A model generated the notes under the pieces. That model made no database searches. It was not told the origin of the DNA and saw only the letters and a program-made list of their open reading frames with translations. Positions 42,881-53,709 of a stretch of DNA of 64,000 bases are shown here, piece after piece. Positions within the stretch are counted from its first letter, which is position 1. Every line of letters starts with the position of its first letter. The position numbers and the translations under genes were made by a program. The DNA is from an uncultured Mycoplasmataceae bacterium (GTDB lineage Bacteria; Bacillota_I; Bacilli_A; Mycoplasmatales; Mycoplasmoidaceae): NCBI GenBank assembly GCA_947041945.1, contig CAMREV010000004.1, positions 1 through 64,000 of the forward strand, written 5' to 3'.

Positions 42881-43993
42881 CTAGTTTTTTCTTAAAGGTA
42901 CTAAAATTTGTGTAAATTTAACATCAGTTTCATCTTTGAACATTAATGGTTTATTTATGTCAGAAATATGAATTGTTATTTCATTTTTTTCAAAAGGTTT
43001 TAATAAAGAAATTAAGTATGAAATATTAATATCAAAATCAATTCTATCAATGTTGTTTGATTCAATTTCTATTGTCTCACTTGCAGAACCAATTTCATTA
43101 CTTTTAAATGAAATTAAAATATCATTTCTACTTATTCTAAAATTAGCAATTGGTTTGTTATCATTTATGATTAATGACAAACCTCTATTAAGAACATTTT
43201 GTAATTTATATTTGTCAATTTTTAAATTACTTACATAGTCTTGATTAATTATTTTATCAATAGATGGGAAATTGCCTTCAATGTTTTTTGTAGAGATTAT
43301 TACGTTATTAAATTTAATAATAATTTTACTATCTCTTTTAAAAAAATGAATTTCAGAATTATTAGCAATTTCTAAAATATTTTTAATAATTGATGGTTCA
43401 ATTATCATTTTAAATTTACTTCCATTAAAATGGTATTTAATTAGAGATAATTTAAATGTATCTGAGGCAATAGTTCTTAACATATGGTTTTCTGTCTCAG
43501 AATCAATTAGAATTCCATTAAATACAGATTCTTTTTCAACATTTGTATTAACTGAAGGAGAAACTTTCTTATTTATTTCAAATAATTGTTTAGGAGACAT
43601 TGCAATTGTATCTCATCCACTATTGTCAAATTTAAGATTTGGATATTCTTCCACATTCATAATATTTATATTTGAATCAAATCTACCTGACTTTATTTTA
43701 AGTAATGAATTATCCATTTTCTCTAATAAAACATCTTCATCATCAAGTTTCGAAATTATATTTAATAATGTTCTTGCTTTTATTAAAACAGTTCCTTCTT
43801 CAAATATTTGTATTCCTTCACTTATTTTATAAATTGAAGAAGATATACCATTTGAAGATGTTAAGAAAATACTATTATTTTTTATTTCAATTAAGATTGA
43901 TTGTAAAATAGGATAAATTATATTTTGCCCAATCATATTGTTACAAAATTTTATTCCATTTAATATTGCACTCTTTTTAATTACTACTCTCAT
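42881..43993 (-). CDS. dnaN: DNA polymerase III beta sliding clamp
   Basis: DnaN is the processivity clamp. The full frame (370 residues) crosses a TGA at about residue 127 and starts MRVVIKKSAILNGI. Conserved parts include SNGISSSIYKI and VLIKARTLLNIISKL in domain 1, the middle domain VEEYPNLKFDNSGWDTIAM and a C-terminal ILVPLRKN, which falls where the clamp's binding pocket ends. AAAGGTGG lies before ATG. The gene is downstream of dnaA. Confidence 0.95.
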
Positions 43994-44077
43994 ATATCCA
44001 CCTTTAATGTATTTAATTTATTATTATTTATATTGTATTATTATTAACAGCGTTGGAACTGTTATGTTCGTGGGAAA

Positions 44078-45424
44078 CTATATATTATTTATTAAATTAT
44101 TAATAAACTTATTTAGATCACTATCAGATTCTATCATCTTTTTTATTTTCTTATATGCTTCCAATATTGTTGAATGATCTCTGTTTGAAAAAAATGTTCC
44201 AATTTCTGCATAAGACATGTTCATTTTTTCTCTCAAAACATAAATACATACTTGCCTTGCAAATGCCACTTCTTTTGTTCTAATTTTAGATACAATTAAT
44301 TCCTTACTAACACTATAAGTCATTGCTACATTTTCTATGACAATATTTGGACTTATTTTGTAACCAGAACTTATTAATCCATTATCTAATTCAATGTCTA
44401 ATAATTCTTTTATCTTTTCCTCATTAATTGTAAAATTTTCATCTTCTTCAACACTTACTTGAAAGAGTATTTTGTTAATAACACCTTCTAATGATCTTAT
44501 GTCTGAATTAAATCTATTTGCAATAAATTTAATAGAATTATTTGAAAATTTTATACCATTTACATCTTTATCAATCTTGTATTTTATTATTTCATAAATT
44601 GTGTCTAAATCAGGTTTAGTTAGTTTAATAGTTAATCCAGAATTAAATCTTGAAATCATTCGATTATCTATCTTTAATTCATTTGGATTTCTATCTGAAC
44701 TAATGATTATTTTTTTATTACTTTTTATGTAGTAATTAAAGATGTTGAAAAAGATTTCATTCATCTTATCTTTGTTAGATAGAAATTGAACATCATCAAC
44801 TATTAATACATCATATACATCGAATGATTTTTTGTATTCTTCTATCTCTTTACTTCCATATGACATATACTCATATGATTCTCTAACAAAGTCTTCAATG
44901 TTCATATATTTAACAACTAAATCTTTTTCTTTTTTTAGTTCAATTCCTATTGCATTAATAATATGTGTTTTACCTAAACCAGTATCTCCATAAATAAAAA
45001 AAGGATTATATTTGTTTTCATCATCATTACAAATTTGTTTAGCTGCTTTAAATAGTTTTTTATTAAATTTTCCTACAATAAAGTTATCAAAAGTTAGTTT
45101 GTAATTAAGGTTGTCTTTTGTATCTTTAATCTGTTCAATTTTTTGCTCATCTTGTTTTTTAGATTCACCTTTATATAAGTATTTAATTTTGATATTTTGG
45201 TTTGTTGCTTCCAAAAATAAATCAGCTATTTTTTTTGAAAATTCTTCTTCAATTATTTTCTTAGAAAACTCATTTGGTGTTTCAATAATAATGCAGTTAT
45301 TTTCAACTTTTGTTAAATTGGTTTTTAAAAAAAAATTCTCATAAAAATTTTGATTTTCAATGAAATTTTGCATCTTGATTTGAATGTTGATTCAAACCTT
45401 TTTTAGAAATTCTTTATTTTGCAT
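44078..45424 (-). CDS. dnaA: chromosomal replication initiator DnaA
   Basis: DnaA opens the origin. The 448-residue protein has an N-terminal domain (crossing a TGA), a charged linker, the AAA core with Walker A GDTGLGKTH and Walker B VLIVDDVQFL, sensor motifs in ISSDRNPNELK and a C-terminal HTH with AEIGTFFSNRDHSTILEAYKK. The start is ATG 45424-45422. It is divergent from rpmH, with a -10 (TATAAT, minus strand) at 45443-45448. Confidence 0.96.
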
Positions 45425-45546
45425 TTATTAACCTATGTAAGTATTATAAATAATTAGTTTTATTATAACCTATAATGTGTTAAAATATTTAATGCTTAAT
45501 ATTTAAATAATATCCATATATATTTAATGAGCTCGTAGAGGAAAAA
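45425..45546. other. likely oriC: dnaA-rpmH intergenic region
   Basis: This 122-bp AT-rich gap is where gene orientation flips: dnaA-dnaN-yaaA-gyrB-gyrA run left and rpmH-rnpA-yidC-rsmA run right. That is the classic origin arrangement. No consensus DnaA box (TTATCCACA) is visible; the best match is ATATCCATA at 45510-45518 (7 of 9). Minus-strand TATAAT at 45443-45448 and plus-strand TATAAT at 45471-45476 are candidate -10 elements for dnaA and rpmH. Confidence 0.55.
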
Positions 45547-45690
45547 ATGAAAAGAACTTATCAACCTAACAAGAGAAGAAAATTCAAGAAACATGGTTTT
45601 TTATCTAGAAGTAAGTCAACTTCTGGTAAAAATGTAATTAGTAGAAGAAGACAAAAAGGTAGACATAACTTAACTGTTTCAGATGAATAA
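45547..45690 (+). CDS. rpmH: 50S ribosomal protein L34
   Basis: L34 is a small basic protein of the large subunit. The 47-residue product is a full match to the family: [17 protein letters not shown] then [15 protein letters not shown]. The start is preceded by AGAGGAAA. Its stop overlaps the rnpA start by 8 bp. Confidence 0.97.
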   Translation: MKRTYQPNKRRKFKKHGFLSRSKSTSGKNVISRRRQKGRHNLTVSDE

Positions 45691-46015
45691 AAAATATCGA
45701 TTAAATAAAGTTTTGTTTAATGATGTTTTTAAGTCTGGTAAAGCTTCACATTCTGATCATTTTATAATTAAATTTAAAAAGAATTCTGAACAAAAAACTA
45801 GAATTGGAATATCTACATCGAAAAAGTTTTTTAAAGGATCTGTTTTGAGAAACAGAATTAAAAGACAAATAAGATCAATTTTTCAACCAATTGCTACTCA
45901 AATGAAAAATTTTGATTTAGTAATTATTGCTAAAAAAGAATACAATGTTAATTCTTTTGAAAAACAAAAAGAAGAATTAATATCTTTAATTAAAAAAAAT
46001 AATATTTTAAATTAG
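45683..46015 (+). CDS. rnpA: ribonuclease P protein component
   Basis: RnpA assists the RNase P RNA in tRNA 5' maturation. The 110-residue protein has the RNR motif ([15 protein letters not shown]) and [14 protein letters not shown], with [11 protein letters not shown] toward the C-terminus. It begins inside rpmH, as usual. Confidence 0.95.
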   Translation: MNKKYRLNKVLFNDVFKSGKASHSDHFIIKFKKNSEQKTRIGISTSKKFFKGSVLRNRIKRQIRSIFQPIATQMKNFDLVIIAKKEYNVNSFEKQKEELISLIKKNNILN

Positions 46016-46027
46016 AAAGGGATAAAA

Positions 46028-47188
46028 ATGAGAGAGTTTATACTTAAGAGTAATACCACTGCAGTTAATAACTCTGTTTTTGTCTCTTCACCTGTTTGAA
46101 ATAGAGCTATTGATAGCAAAGAAAAATCTAAAAATGACGTTAAAAATGTCTTCAAAATAATACTAAAAACATTTAAGTTTTTAGTATATGCTTTTTTATT
46201 ACTTATGGGTCTTTGAGGTTGTTTTCAAACTATGGCTGAAGGTGAAACACAAACAAGTGTTCATCTTGGTGATGGTTTAGAGTTTGGTTTCTTGTTTGGT
46301 ACTACTGGAGACATTAGATACGACTTAAGTGGTAGATTAGATACTGATTATTACACCTATGCAATAAATCAGTTTAGTTTTAATTATGGTCCCTTTTATG
46401 CACTGTTTGTTTTCCCTGGAGCTTCATTAGTTCTTTCTATCATGTATTCAATGAGAGATGCATGAGGTGGAATGAATGCTTTATTAGCTATTTTCCTACT
46501 TCTATTAATTATTAGGGTAATTACTCTTTTAATTTCTATTAGATCAACTATTCAAAATGAAAAGATGCAAGAGATTCAAGGTAAAGTAGCTGAAATTAAT
46601 GCAAAATATAAAGATCAAAAAGATAATGAATCAAGACAAAAGAAACAAATAGAAGTTTCTGCAATATATAAAAAGCATAATGTTAAACCATTTGCTGCTT
46701 TCGAACAAATATTCATTACTATGCCAATCTTCTTAGTAGTATATAGAGTTATTACAATTCTAAGACCATTAAAAGATACTAACCTATTTAATATCTGAAA
46801 CTTATCAGAAACTCCAATGGAACAAATATTTAGTAATTTAACTAATGGTGGATGAGTTTATATATTCTTCTTATTATTAGTAGTTCCTGTACAAATACTT
46901 TCTCAAAAGTTACCTCAATTTCTAACTAAGAAAAGAAGTTCAAGTGCTAAAGCTATTAGTAGTAAAGGCAATGATCAAATGAAGAAAATGAAAACTATTC
47001 AAACAGTAATGATGGTATTCATGGCATTCATCTTAGTAACATCTGCAACAGGTATTGGTTTATACTGATTCCTAAGTTCGATATTTAGTATTTTACAAAC
47101 TTTATTCTTACATAAATTAATTATGAATGGTAAAAAGAAGAATAAGAAAACCAATCGTATTCTTGAAGAATTAGGTATTCAAACTTAA
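46028..47188 (+). CDS. yidC: YidC/Oxa1-type membrane insertase
   Basis: YidC inserts proteins into the membrane. The 386-residue protein has a TM1 at about residues 48-65 ending in LWGC, a possible imperfect lipobox as in Gram-positive YidC lipoproteins. It has a cytoplasmic coiled helix ([19 protein letters not shown]) and further helices with [18 protein letters not shown] and [15 protein letters not shown] (Trp from TGA). The tail is Lys-rich. The stop overlaps the rsmA ATG by one base. Confidence 0.94.
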
Positions 47189-47994
47189 TGAACAACAAAG
47201 ATCTATTAAAACATTTAAAAGAAACAAATTTTATTCCATCTAAAAAAATGGGACAAAATTTTTTAATATGTAATAACTATAAAAAATTAATTGTTGATAG
47301 TTTGGAAATTAATGAAGAAGATAATATTATTGAGATTGGTCCTGGATTTGGTGCTTTAACTTCTTTAATACTTGATAAGACTAATAATCTTAAATTAGTA
47401 GAACTAGATAAAAGAATACATGCTCATTTAAAAGAAACATTTACAGATATTGAAATCATTAATAATAATATATTGGATGTTAATTTAGATGATCTTTGTA
47501 TTAAAGATAAAACTAATAAAATTATTTCTAATTTACCATATTCAATATCTTCTAAAGCTATTGTTAAAATTATTAAATGCAAATATATCGAATCTTCTAT
47601 TTTAATGATTCAAAAAGAAGTAGCAGAAAGAATTACTGCTAAAGAAGGTTCAAAGAACTATAATGGTTTTTCAGTTTTTATTCAATTAGTTTGTGAACCT
47701 AAAAAATTATTTGATGTTCCTAATACAGTTTTTCATCCTAAACCAAGTGTTACTTCTTCTGTTATTAAATTAACTAGAAAAGATAACTTAGATTTTGATA
47801 TTGATAAAATGGAAAAGTTTATAAGAAAATGCTTTGGTCAAAAAAGAAAGACAATATTTAATAATCTAAAAGAATTTTTTAATCATGAAAATGTTACTAA
47901 TGTTTTATTAAAATTAGAAATTGATAAAAATAGAAGACCCGAGACATTGTCTTTGAATGAATATAAGGAATTATATTGCTATTTTTTAATTTAA
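47188..47994 (+). CDS. rsmA: 16S rRNA (adenine1518/1519-N6) dimethyltransferase
   Basis: RsmA (KsgA) dimethylates two adenines in helix 45 of 16S rRNA. The 268-residue protein has KKMGQNFL, the SAM motif IIEIGPGFGALTSL, catalytic motif IISNLPYSISS and VFHPKPSVTSSVI. No TGA codons fall in it. A decayed second copy of its 3' end lies at about 49.64-49.79 kb, beyond the next gene. Confidence 0.96.
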   Translation: MNNKDLLKHLKETNFIPSKKMGQNFLICNNYKKLIVDSLEINEEDNIIEIGPGFGALTSLILDKTNNLKLVELDKRIHAHLKETFTDIEIINNNILDVNLDDLCIKDKTNKIISNLPYSISSKAIVKIIKCKYIESSILMIQKEVAERITAKEGSKNYNGFSVFIQLVCEPKKLFDVPNTVFHPKPSVTSSVIKLTRKDNLDFDIDKMEKFIRKCFGQKRKTIFNNLKEFFNHENVTNVLLKLEIDKNRRPETLSLNEYKELYCYFLI

Positions 47995-48044
47995 ATAATA
48001 TTTTTTTAATATAAAATATAATTATATTTTTTCAAAGGATAATA

Positions 48045-49625
48045 ATGATTTTAAGTTGAAAAGAATTTAAAAATTTAAATGACTCTGATATTATGAATTT
48101 TAAACTACCTGATAAATCTTTTAGAGAAATGATGTTTTTTAAGAAAATAAAAAGCGATTTTATATTAGATGACGATTTGTGTTTATTATTTAATTATGAA
48201 GATAATATTGTAGATAAAAGTTATGAATTTGATGTATTATTTATTCAAAATCCTAAAAAGAAATTAAAAAATAATAAAAAAATAATTTGTAATATTGAAT
48301 TTCATGATTATTACTTAGAATCAAATTATGATGAAAAAGATATACAAAAAGATTTTTTGTCTAAAAAGTCTTCTGCTATAGATTATTTTTCTGATTTATT
48401 ACTGGATCAAGAAAATTATTGTTTAGACTTTTATTTTTATTATAAAATATCTAAAGAAAAAACAGAACTTATTAGAGAAACTTTATCATTTAAAAATATG
48501 AGAAAATTAAAAGAAAAAAATTATATTGATTATTATGGTGAAGAAAATATTGAATTAATATTAAATTATTATAAAAAACAAGCATTCAGTATTAAAAAAA
48601 TAATAAAGTCTGTAAAAGGCAAAAAACACAAAAAAATAGATAGTATTTTGGCAAATATGGATGATTATAAATATTTTTGCGTTGAAGGTCATGCGGGCAC
48701 AGGGAAAACAGTTGTAGCACTTCAAATAAAAGAAATCTTAGAAAAAAGAGGACATAGTGTTCTTTTTCAATTAATAAATGAAAGGTTTTTTGATCAATTA
48801 ATTAAATCTTTTGAAAATAAGGATAATTTTTTTTGTTTAACTAAAGATATAATAAATTCTTTGAATAAAAACAAGATAGATTTTCTAATTATTGATGAAG
48901 CTCAAAGGATGAGTAAAGAAATATTTCAATACTTGGGAAATACAAAATTAATAATTTTAGGAGATGATAGACAAAAGATAAGACCTAGTTATGATTCTTT
49001 TTCTATAAAAAAATTTTATAATGAAAATACCAAAGAAAGTTTATTTTTCAAGTTAAAAATTTTTTGAAGATTTTCTAAAAATGATTTTCAATGAATGGAT
49101 TATATTTTTACAAACAAAAACAAACCACCCTCAAGGGATGGTGTTGATTTTAAAATTAAAATTTTTGAAAATATAGAAGATTTTAAAAATCATTTTTATA
49201 ACTCAACATATAGGACAAAATGTTTTACTTCTTTGATACATGGAAATGATTCTAAAATAACTCCATTTATTAAAACAGCTCCATGAAATTTACCATATAA
49301 ACATTTTTTTTTAGAAATACCAAAATTATATGAGAATTATATATTTTCTCCATATGATATCATTTCAAGAGAAGTTGATTCTAATTTTATTTATTTACCT
49401 TATGAGTTTGAAATAGAAGAAAAAAAAAGCAAATTGGAATTTCATTATTCTTTAAAAAAAAATGGAGAAGGTGTTGATTTTTATCAAAATCAATTTTGAG
49501 TTTTATTAACTAGATCTACTCAAGAAATAGTTTTTTATTCTGAAAATAAAAAGACTAGAGAATATTTAAAAAATAAGTGTTTCGATTATAATAATGCCAA
49601 AATAATAGCAAAAAAATCTAATTAG
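48045..49625 (+). CDS. DUF2075/Schlafen-type P-loop helicase-like protein
   Basis: The 526-residue protein starts at ATG 48045 (AAAGGA upstream). Residues 1-210 are Lys/Asp/Tyr-rich and I do not recognise them. From about 215 it has a P-loop NTPase: Walker A GHAGTGKT (215-222), Walker B LIIDEAQRM (DEAQ 284-287), LIILGDDRQKI and, near the end, FWVLLTRSTQEIVFY, a motif VI-like block. This matches DUF2075/Schlafen group 3 proteins, often found in defence loci. It crosses several TGA codons with no TAA/TAG. It lies between rsmA and a decayed copy of the rsmA 3' end, so it was probably inserted here. Confidence 0.8.
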
Positions 49626-49639
49626 ATTTATCTTGTTAT

Positions 49640-49790
49640 TCTTTCCATAACAATTAAAGACTAGATTTTCTAATTTAGATGATATTTATAATGCTTTGTT
49701 AAAATTATAAATTGATAAAAATAGAAGACCTGAAAACTTACTACTAAAGCAGTATATATTTCAGTTTGACTTCATTAATAATATCTAAGT
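49640..49790 (+). pseudogene. decayed duplicate of the rsmA 3' end
   Basis: At about 49698-49732 the sequence reads as the RsmA C-terminus: LLKL, then an in-frame TAA where rsmA has Glu, then IDKNRRPE followed by a diverged tail. The true gene has LLKLEIDKNRRPETLSLNEY. The upstream 50 bases (KTRFSNLDD) also align loosely with KTIFNNLKE. The copy has no start and is truncated. It flanks the DUF2075 gene on the side opposite intact rsmA. The rest of 49626-49893 has no gene. Confidence 0.75.
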
Positions 49791-49893
49791 ATAATTAATC
49801 AATAAATGATTAGATAAATAATATTTAAAAAATTGAAAGAGAATTTTTTTTAAATTATTTAAATGTAAAATCACTTGACTATAAAATTACTTT

Positions 49894-50769
49894 TTATTTG
49901 ACTTTTTCTCATAATTCCTGATTAGAAAAAAAATCAGGATCGCTTTTTCTTGACATCACCTCATCAGGAAAACAAACGTTATCATAGAAATTTTCCTTAT
50001 TATATTGTATTTTAATTCCATCTGGTTCAAAGTGAAATATTTTATTAACTCATGTTAAAAGAAGAAGAAAATTTAAATTAGTAAGTAGATAAATAATGTT
50101 CATACAATTATTATTTTTTTCAAATTCTATAGTTTTTAATATTGCTTCTTTAGTTTCTTTGAAATTAATTATTTTTATTTCTCCACCCTTTTCTAATTCA
50201 TTTAATATATTTATCATTTCTTTTCTTAAATCTATGTTTACTTTCATCAGCTTTTTCACACATTCAGGTGAAAAAAAATTAGAATGATTTTTATTGCCAT
50301 GTTTTAAGAAATTACTTATCGATCTTAAAATTTCTATTTGTTTTAAAAAAAATTTATTTTTGATTTTTGAATATTTTCCATATTTATTTTCAATAGCATC
50401 AATCAAGCCAGCTCAATTTAATCTTTTATCTTCATTTATTTCTAAAATCCCCCTAAAAAAATTTTCTATGTTAATACAATAGTTTATTATAATCATTGGA
50501 GTCAATTTGTTAATTGCTAAACTAATTTTGCTAAAATAATGTTTTTTTATTTTTTCAACTTGGTCTTCAATATCTTCTTTTTTCAAAAATACATCATTTT
50601 TTTTTATGTATTCTAACAACCTATTAATATGATCTTGTTCTCTAATTTTATTTGCTTCAATAACATAAGAGTTTAATAAAATTATTTCTTCTAAGTCAAA
50701 AATAGAATTAACCATATTCTTTAATTCTTCTTGTTTTGATTTGTCATTTTTATTTAATTTTTCTTTCAT
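49894..50769 (-). CDS. hypothetical protein, possibly membrane-anchored
   Basis: I do not recognise this gene. From ATG 50769 it encodes 291 residues, mostly alpha-helical and charged, crossing TGA codons at 50050-50052 and 50413. If translation starts at TTG 50850 (overlapping the divergent reductase gene), 27 more residues form a strongly hydrophobic N-terminal helix (FPLLLFFIIIVLLFVINL). TATAAT lies only 7 bp before ATG 50769, so the transcript could be leaderless. A second hydrophobic stretch (YLLTNLNFLLLLT) is near residue 240. No enzymatic motif is visible. Confidence 0.6.
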
Positions 50770-50842
50770 AAATATATTATAATTTAAATTTATTACAAAT
50801 AACAAAACTATAATTATAAAAAACAATAATAAGGGAAAAATA

Positions 50843-51679
50843 ATGAACAACTTTCTAAAATCAAAAATAGGATATGGAACTTATAAAGTGACTGATCAAA
50901 AAGAACTTAATAATTCAATTAAATGAGCAATTCTTGCTAAATATGATTTTATAGATACTGCTGCTTTTTATAAAAATGAAACACAAATAGGTAAATCTAT
51001 TAAACTATTCAAAAAAGAATTTCCCAAAAAAGAAATACTACCAATTCAAACTAAAATATTTCCTAATAACTTTAAAAAGAATATAGTTTCAGAACTTAAA
51101 ATTTCTTTAAAAAAATTAGGTAATCTTAAATCAATAGAAGCTTGTTTATTACATAGACCTCATGTAGAAAATTCAATGAATGTTAAAGCATGAAAAGAGT
51201 TAATTAAATGTCAAAAGCTAGGCTTAGTTAAATACATTGGTGTATCTAACTTTGAACCTGACATGATTAGAATTTTATACAATGAAACAGGAGTTATTCC
51301 CCAAATTGTTCAAGATGAAGCAAGTGTTAACTCAATCAGAAATGATAGAATAAGATTTTGTAAAGATAACCACATAATGATGCAAGGTTGAAGACCAATT
51401 GGTTTAATGGAAAAGAATATGAAATGTCCATTACTAAAAAATATGGCTAAAAAATATAAATGTAATGTTTCAGATATTTTAATTGCTTTCTCTGTTGCAA
51501 AAGGTTATGTTCCTATTGTTAAATCATCTAATGAAAAAAGAATCTATGCTAATGTTAAAGCATTAAAAATCAAATTAAAAAAAGAAGATGTTATTAAATT
51601 AGAACTTGATTTAAATGAATATCAATCAACTATTACATCAGGTGCTGATAGTTACGCTTACTTATATTTGAAAAAATAA
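50843..51679 (+). CDS. aldo-keto reductase
   Basis: The 278-residue NADPH-dependent oxidoreductase has the catalytic tetrad: Asp38 and Tyr43 in DTAAFYKNE, Lys70 in QTKIF and His103 in LLHRPH. It also has KLGLVKYIGVSNF and the C-terminal coenzyme loop PIVKSSNEKRI. Several Trp codons are TGA. It is 5 bp upstream of ispE and probably co-transcribed. The substrate cannot be told from sequence. Confidence 0.92.
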
Positions 51680-51684
51680 TTTTT

Positions 51685-52443
51685 ATGAACAAAATGAAAA
51701 TTAAATCATACTCAAAAATAAATTTATTTTTATTAGTTAGCAAAAAGAAGAAAAGTAATTTACATAAAATTAAATCTTTATTTTTATTAAATAAAGATTT
51801 ATATGATGAAATAGATATTAATAAATCTAATGAATTAAAAATAAATTATTATAGAGACAATAAAAAGATTAACATCAACAATTGTAATGTTAAAAGAATG
51901 TTAATAGCTATTAAGGATAAATACAATATTAATATTAATTTTGATATTAATATAAATAAAAATATCCCAATTGGTTCAGGTATTGGTGGTTCTTCTTCTA
52001 ATGCAGCATATGTTGCTAAATATATATTAGATTTAAATAATATAGATTATAAGAATGATTATGATTTTTTTATTAATATAGGATCTGATATCCCCTTTTT
52101 CTTATCTGGCTTTGAATGTGCATATGTTTCAAAATATGGAAACAAAGTTAAAGAAAAGAAAAAACCAAATATTAAATATGAATTAATATTTAATGATATT
52201 CAAATATCTACAAAAGATGTTTATAATAATTTCATTAAAATTAATAAAAATTACATTATTGAAAATTATTTTTTTCAAATGCTATGTTTAAAATTTAAAT
52301 TATATTTATTACTAATAAATGATCTTCAAGAACCATGTTTAAATATTTATGAAGAATTAAATAATAAATTTATTTCAATGAAAAATAGTAATAAAAATAT
52401 ATTAGTTGTTGGTTCTGGTTCTTGTTTTGTTGTTTATATTTAA
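51685..52443 (+). CDS. ispE: 4-diphosphocytidyl-2-C-methyl-D-erythritol kinase
   Basis: IspE is the GHMP kinase of the MEP pathway, phosphorylating CDP-ME. The 252-residue protein starts IKSYSKINLFL with the family's SKINL element. It has the ATP loop IPIGSGIGGSSSNAAYVA at about residues 94-111, the GSDIPFFLSG motif and VVGSGSCFVV near the end. It is about 30 residues shorter than most. It lies in a different place from ispF (31 kb). Confidence 0.9.
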   Translation: MNKMKIKSYSKINLFLLVSKKKKSNLHKIKSLFLLNKDLYDEIDINKSNELKINYYRDNKKININNCNVKRMLIAIKDKYNININFDININKNIPIGSGIGGSSSNAAYVAKYILDLNNIDYKNDYDFFINIGSDIPFFLSGFECAYVSKYGNKVKEKKKPNIKYELIFNDIQISTKDVYNNFIKINKNYIIENYFFQMLCLKFKLYLLLINDLQEPCLNIYEELNNKFISMKNSNKNILVVGSGSCFVVYI

Positions 52444-52653
52444 AAAAATTTTGTGAGAAAAAAATAAAATGATTCAAAACAATAGAGGGCAATTATAATT
52501 ATTTTTTTTCTATTGATTATTATAATTACTTTTCATAAATACATGAAAAATTAAATTCAAATATATTGGTGATTTTGAAAATAAAAATAGTTTAAAATAA
52601 TCATTCATATAAAAAAAATTATTTTTTGTTATTATTATAATTAACGAGGAAAA

Positions 52654-53574
52654 ATGAATAAATATAGAAAAGATTCACAAGAGTGAATAGATTTATTAAA
52701 GAAAAACAATCTATCGATTACAAATGAAGAAAAATTCAAATGATACATAGATAATTATAGTTTTTTTAATTTGGTTAAAAGATACAGTGTTCCATTTTAT
52801 TTAAATGAAGATATTGAAAGAGCTTTCTATAATAAAAATTCAACATCCCAAATGATAATTGATTTATTTAATTTAGATCGTAAATTATCTGCCCTAATAT
52901 TGTCTGATATTCTAAGCATTGAAAAAAAATTATCTACATTAATTTGCAAGGAAATTATTGATAGCAATTCTGATAATATAAGTGATTTAAAAATAAATTT
53001 CTTTTATGATTTAAAAAAAGAAGATTTTTACAATATTTTTCCAAAAATAAAAGATAGAGTTATTGAGGAAACTGATAAAATAGAATATCTTAAAAATAGA
53101 CTATTTAAAAATGAAAAAAGCAAAAAAAAATATATATGAGAATGTTTTCTTGAGTTTAACTTTGGTCAAATTTGCGAAATATTTTCATATCTGAGTACAG
53201 ATTCAAAAAAAAGAATAATTGCCTCCTTTGCTAAATTTAAAAATATGACTAGTTTTCATTTTGAATTCCAAAAAATGATTGAATTGCTAAACTATGTTAG
53301 AAACATGATTTGCCATAACCATCCAATATACAATATCAGACATAAGAAATATAGAAATTATGAAAAAAATGAAAAATCAATAATTTCTTTATACATAAAA
53401 ATATTCTCTAAAGAAATATCAAAAATAAAATTATTTGATATTATAAATATAGTAGTTTGTATTTGTCCGCACAAGACTGATTTGTATAATTTAGCGAAAG
53501 ATAGATTTGATAAATTATTTTCAGATCACAAAGAAAATTTTTCTCAAAATATAAAAAAAATCATTAACTATTAA
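52654..53574 (+). CDS. Abi_2 family abortive-infection protein (AbiD/AbiF-like)
   Basis: The 306-residue protein fits the Abi_2 family. It has YSFFNLVKRYSVPF near residue 35 (family: a YRF..Y-like start), the LDRKLSALILSDILSIEKKLST helix and, at 212-225, LLNYVRNMICHNHP, the R-N-x-x-x-H motif (Arg216-His221) shared with HEPN ribonucleases. It is monocistronic, starts after AACGAGG and ends near a strong bidirectional terminator. Abi proteins cause cell dormancy or death during phage infection; the function here is inferred. Confidence 0.85.
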
Positions 53575-53672
53575 TAATTCATTTTTTTTTAAAATATTTG
53601 TTTTTTTTAAATTGGTGATATATAATATTTACATAACAAATATATTTGAACTTGAAAAAGAAAGTATATCTT

Positions 53673-53706
53673 AAAGAAACCATACATTTTGTATGGTTTC
53701 TTTTCA
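53673..53706. terminator. strong bidirectional terminator
   Basis: A 13-bp perfect stem (AAAGAAACCATAC with GTATGGTTTCTTT) and a 5-nt loop are followed by TTTT. It lies between the convergent Abi_2 and glycosyltransferase genes, 100 bp after the first and 4 bp before the second. Confidence 0.9.
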
Positions 53707-53709
53707 ATT

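Noticed and set aside
43994-44002. DnaA-box-like ATATCCACC upstream of dnaN
   Set aside because: It is the complement of the dnaN ribosome-binding region (AAAGGTGGATAT before ATG), so the match is likely incidental.
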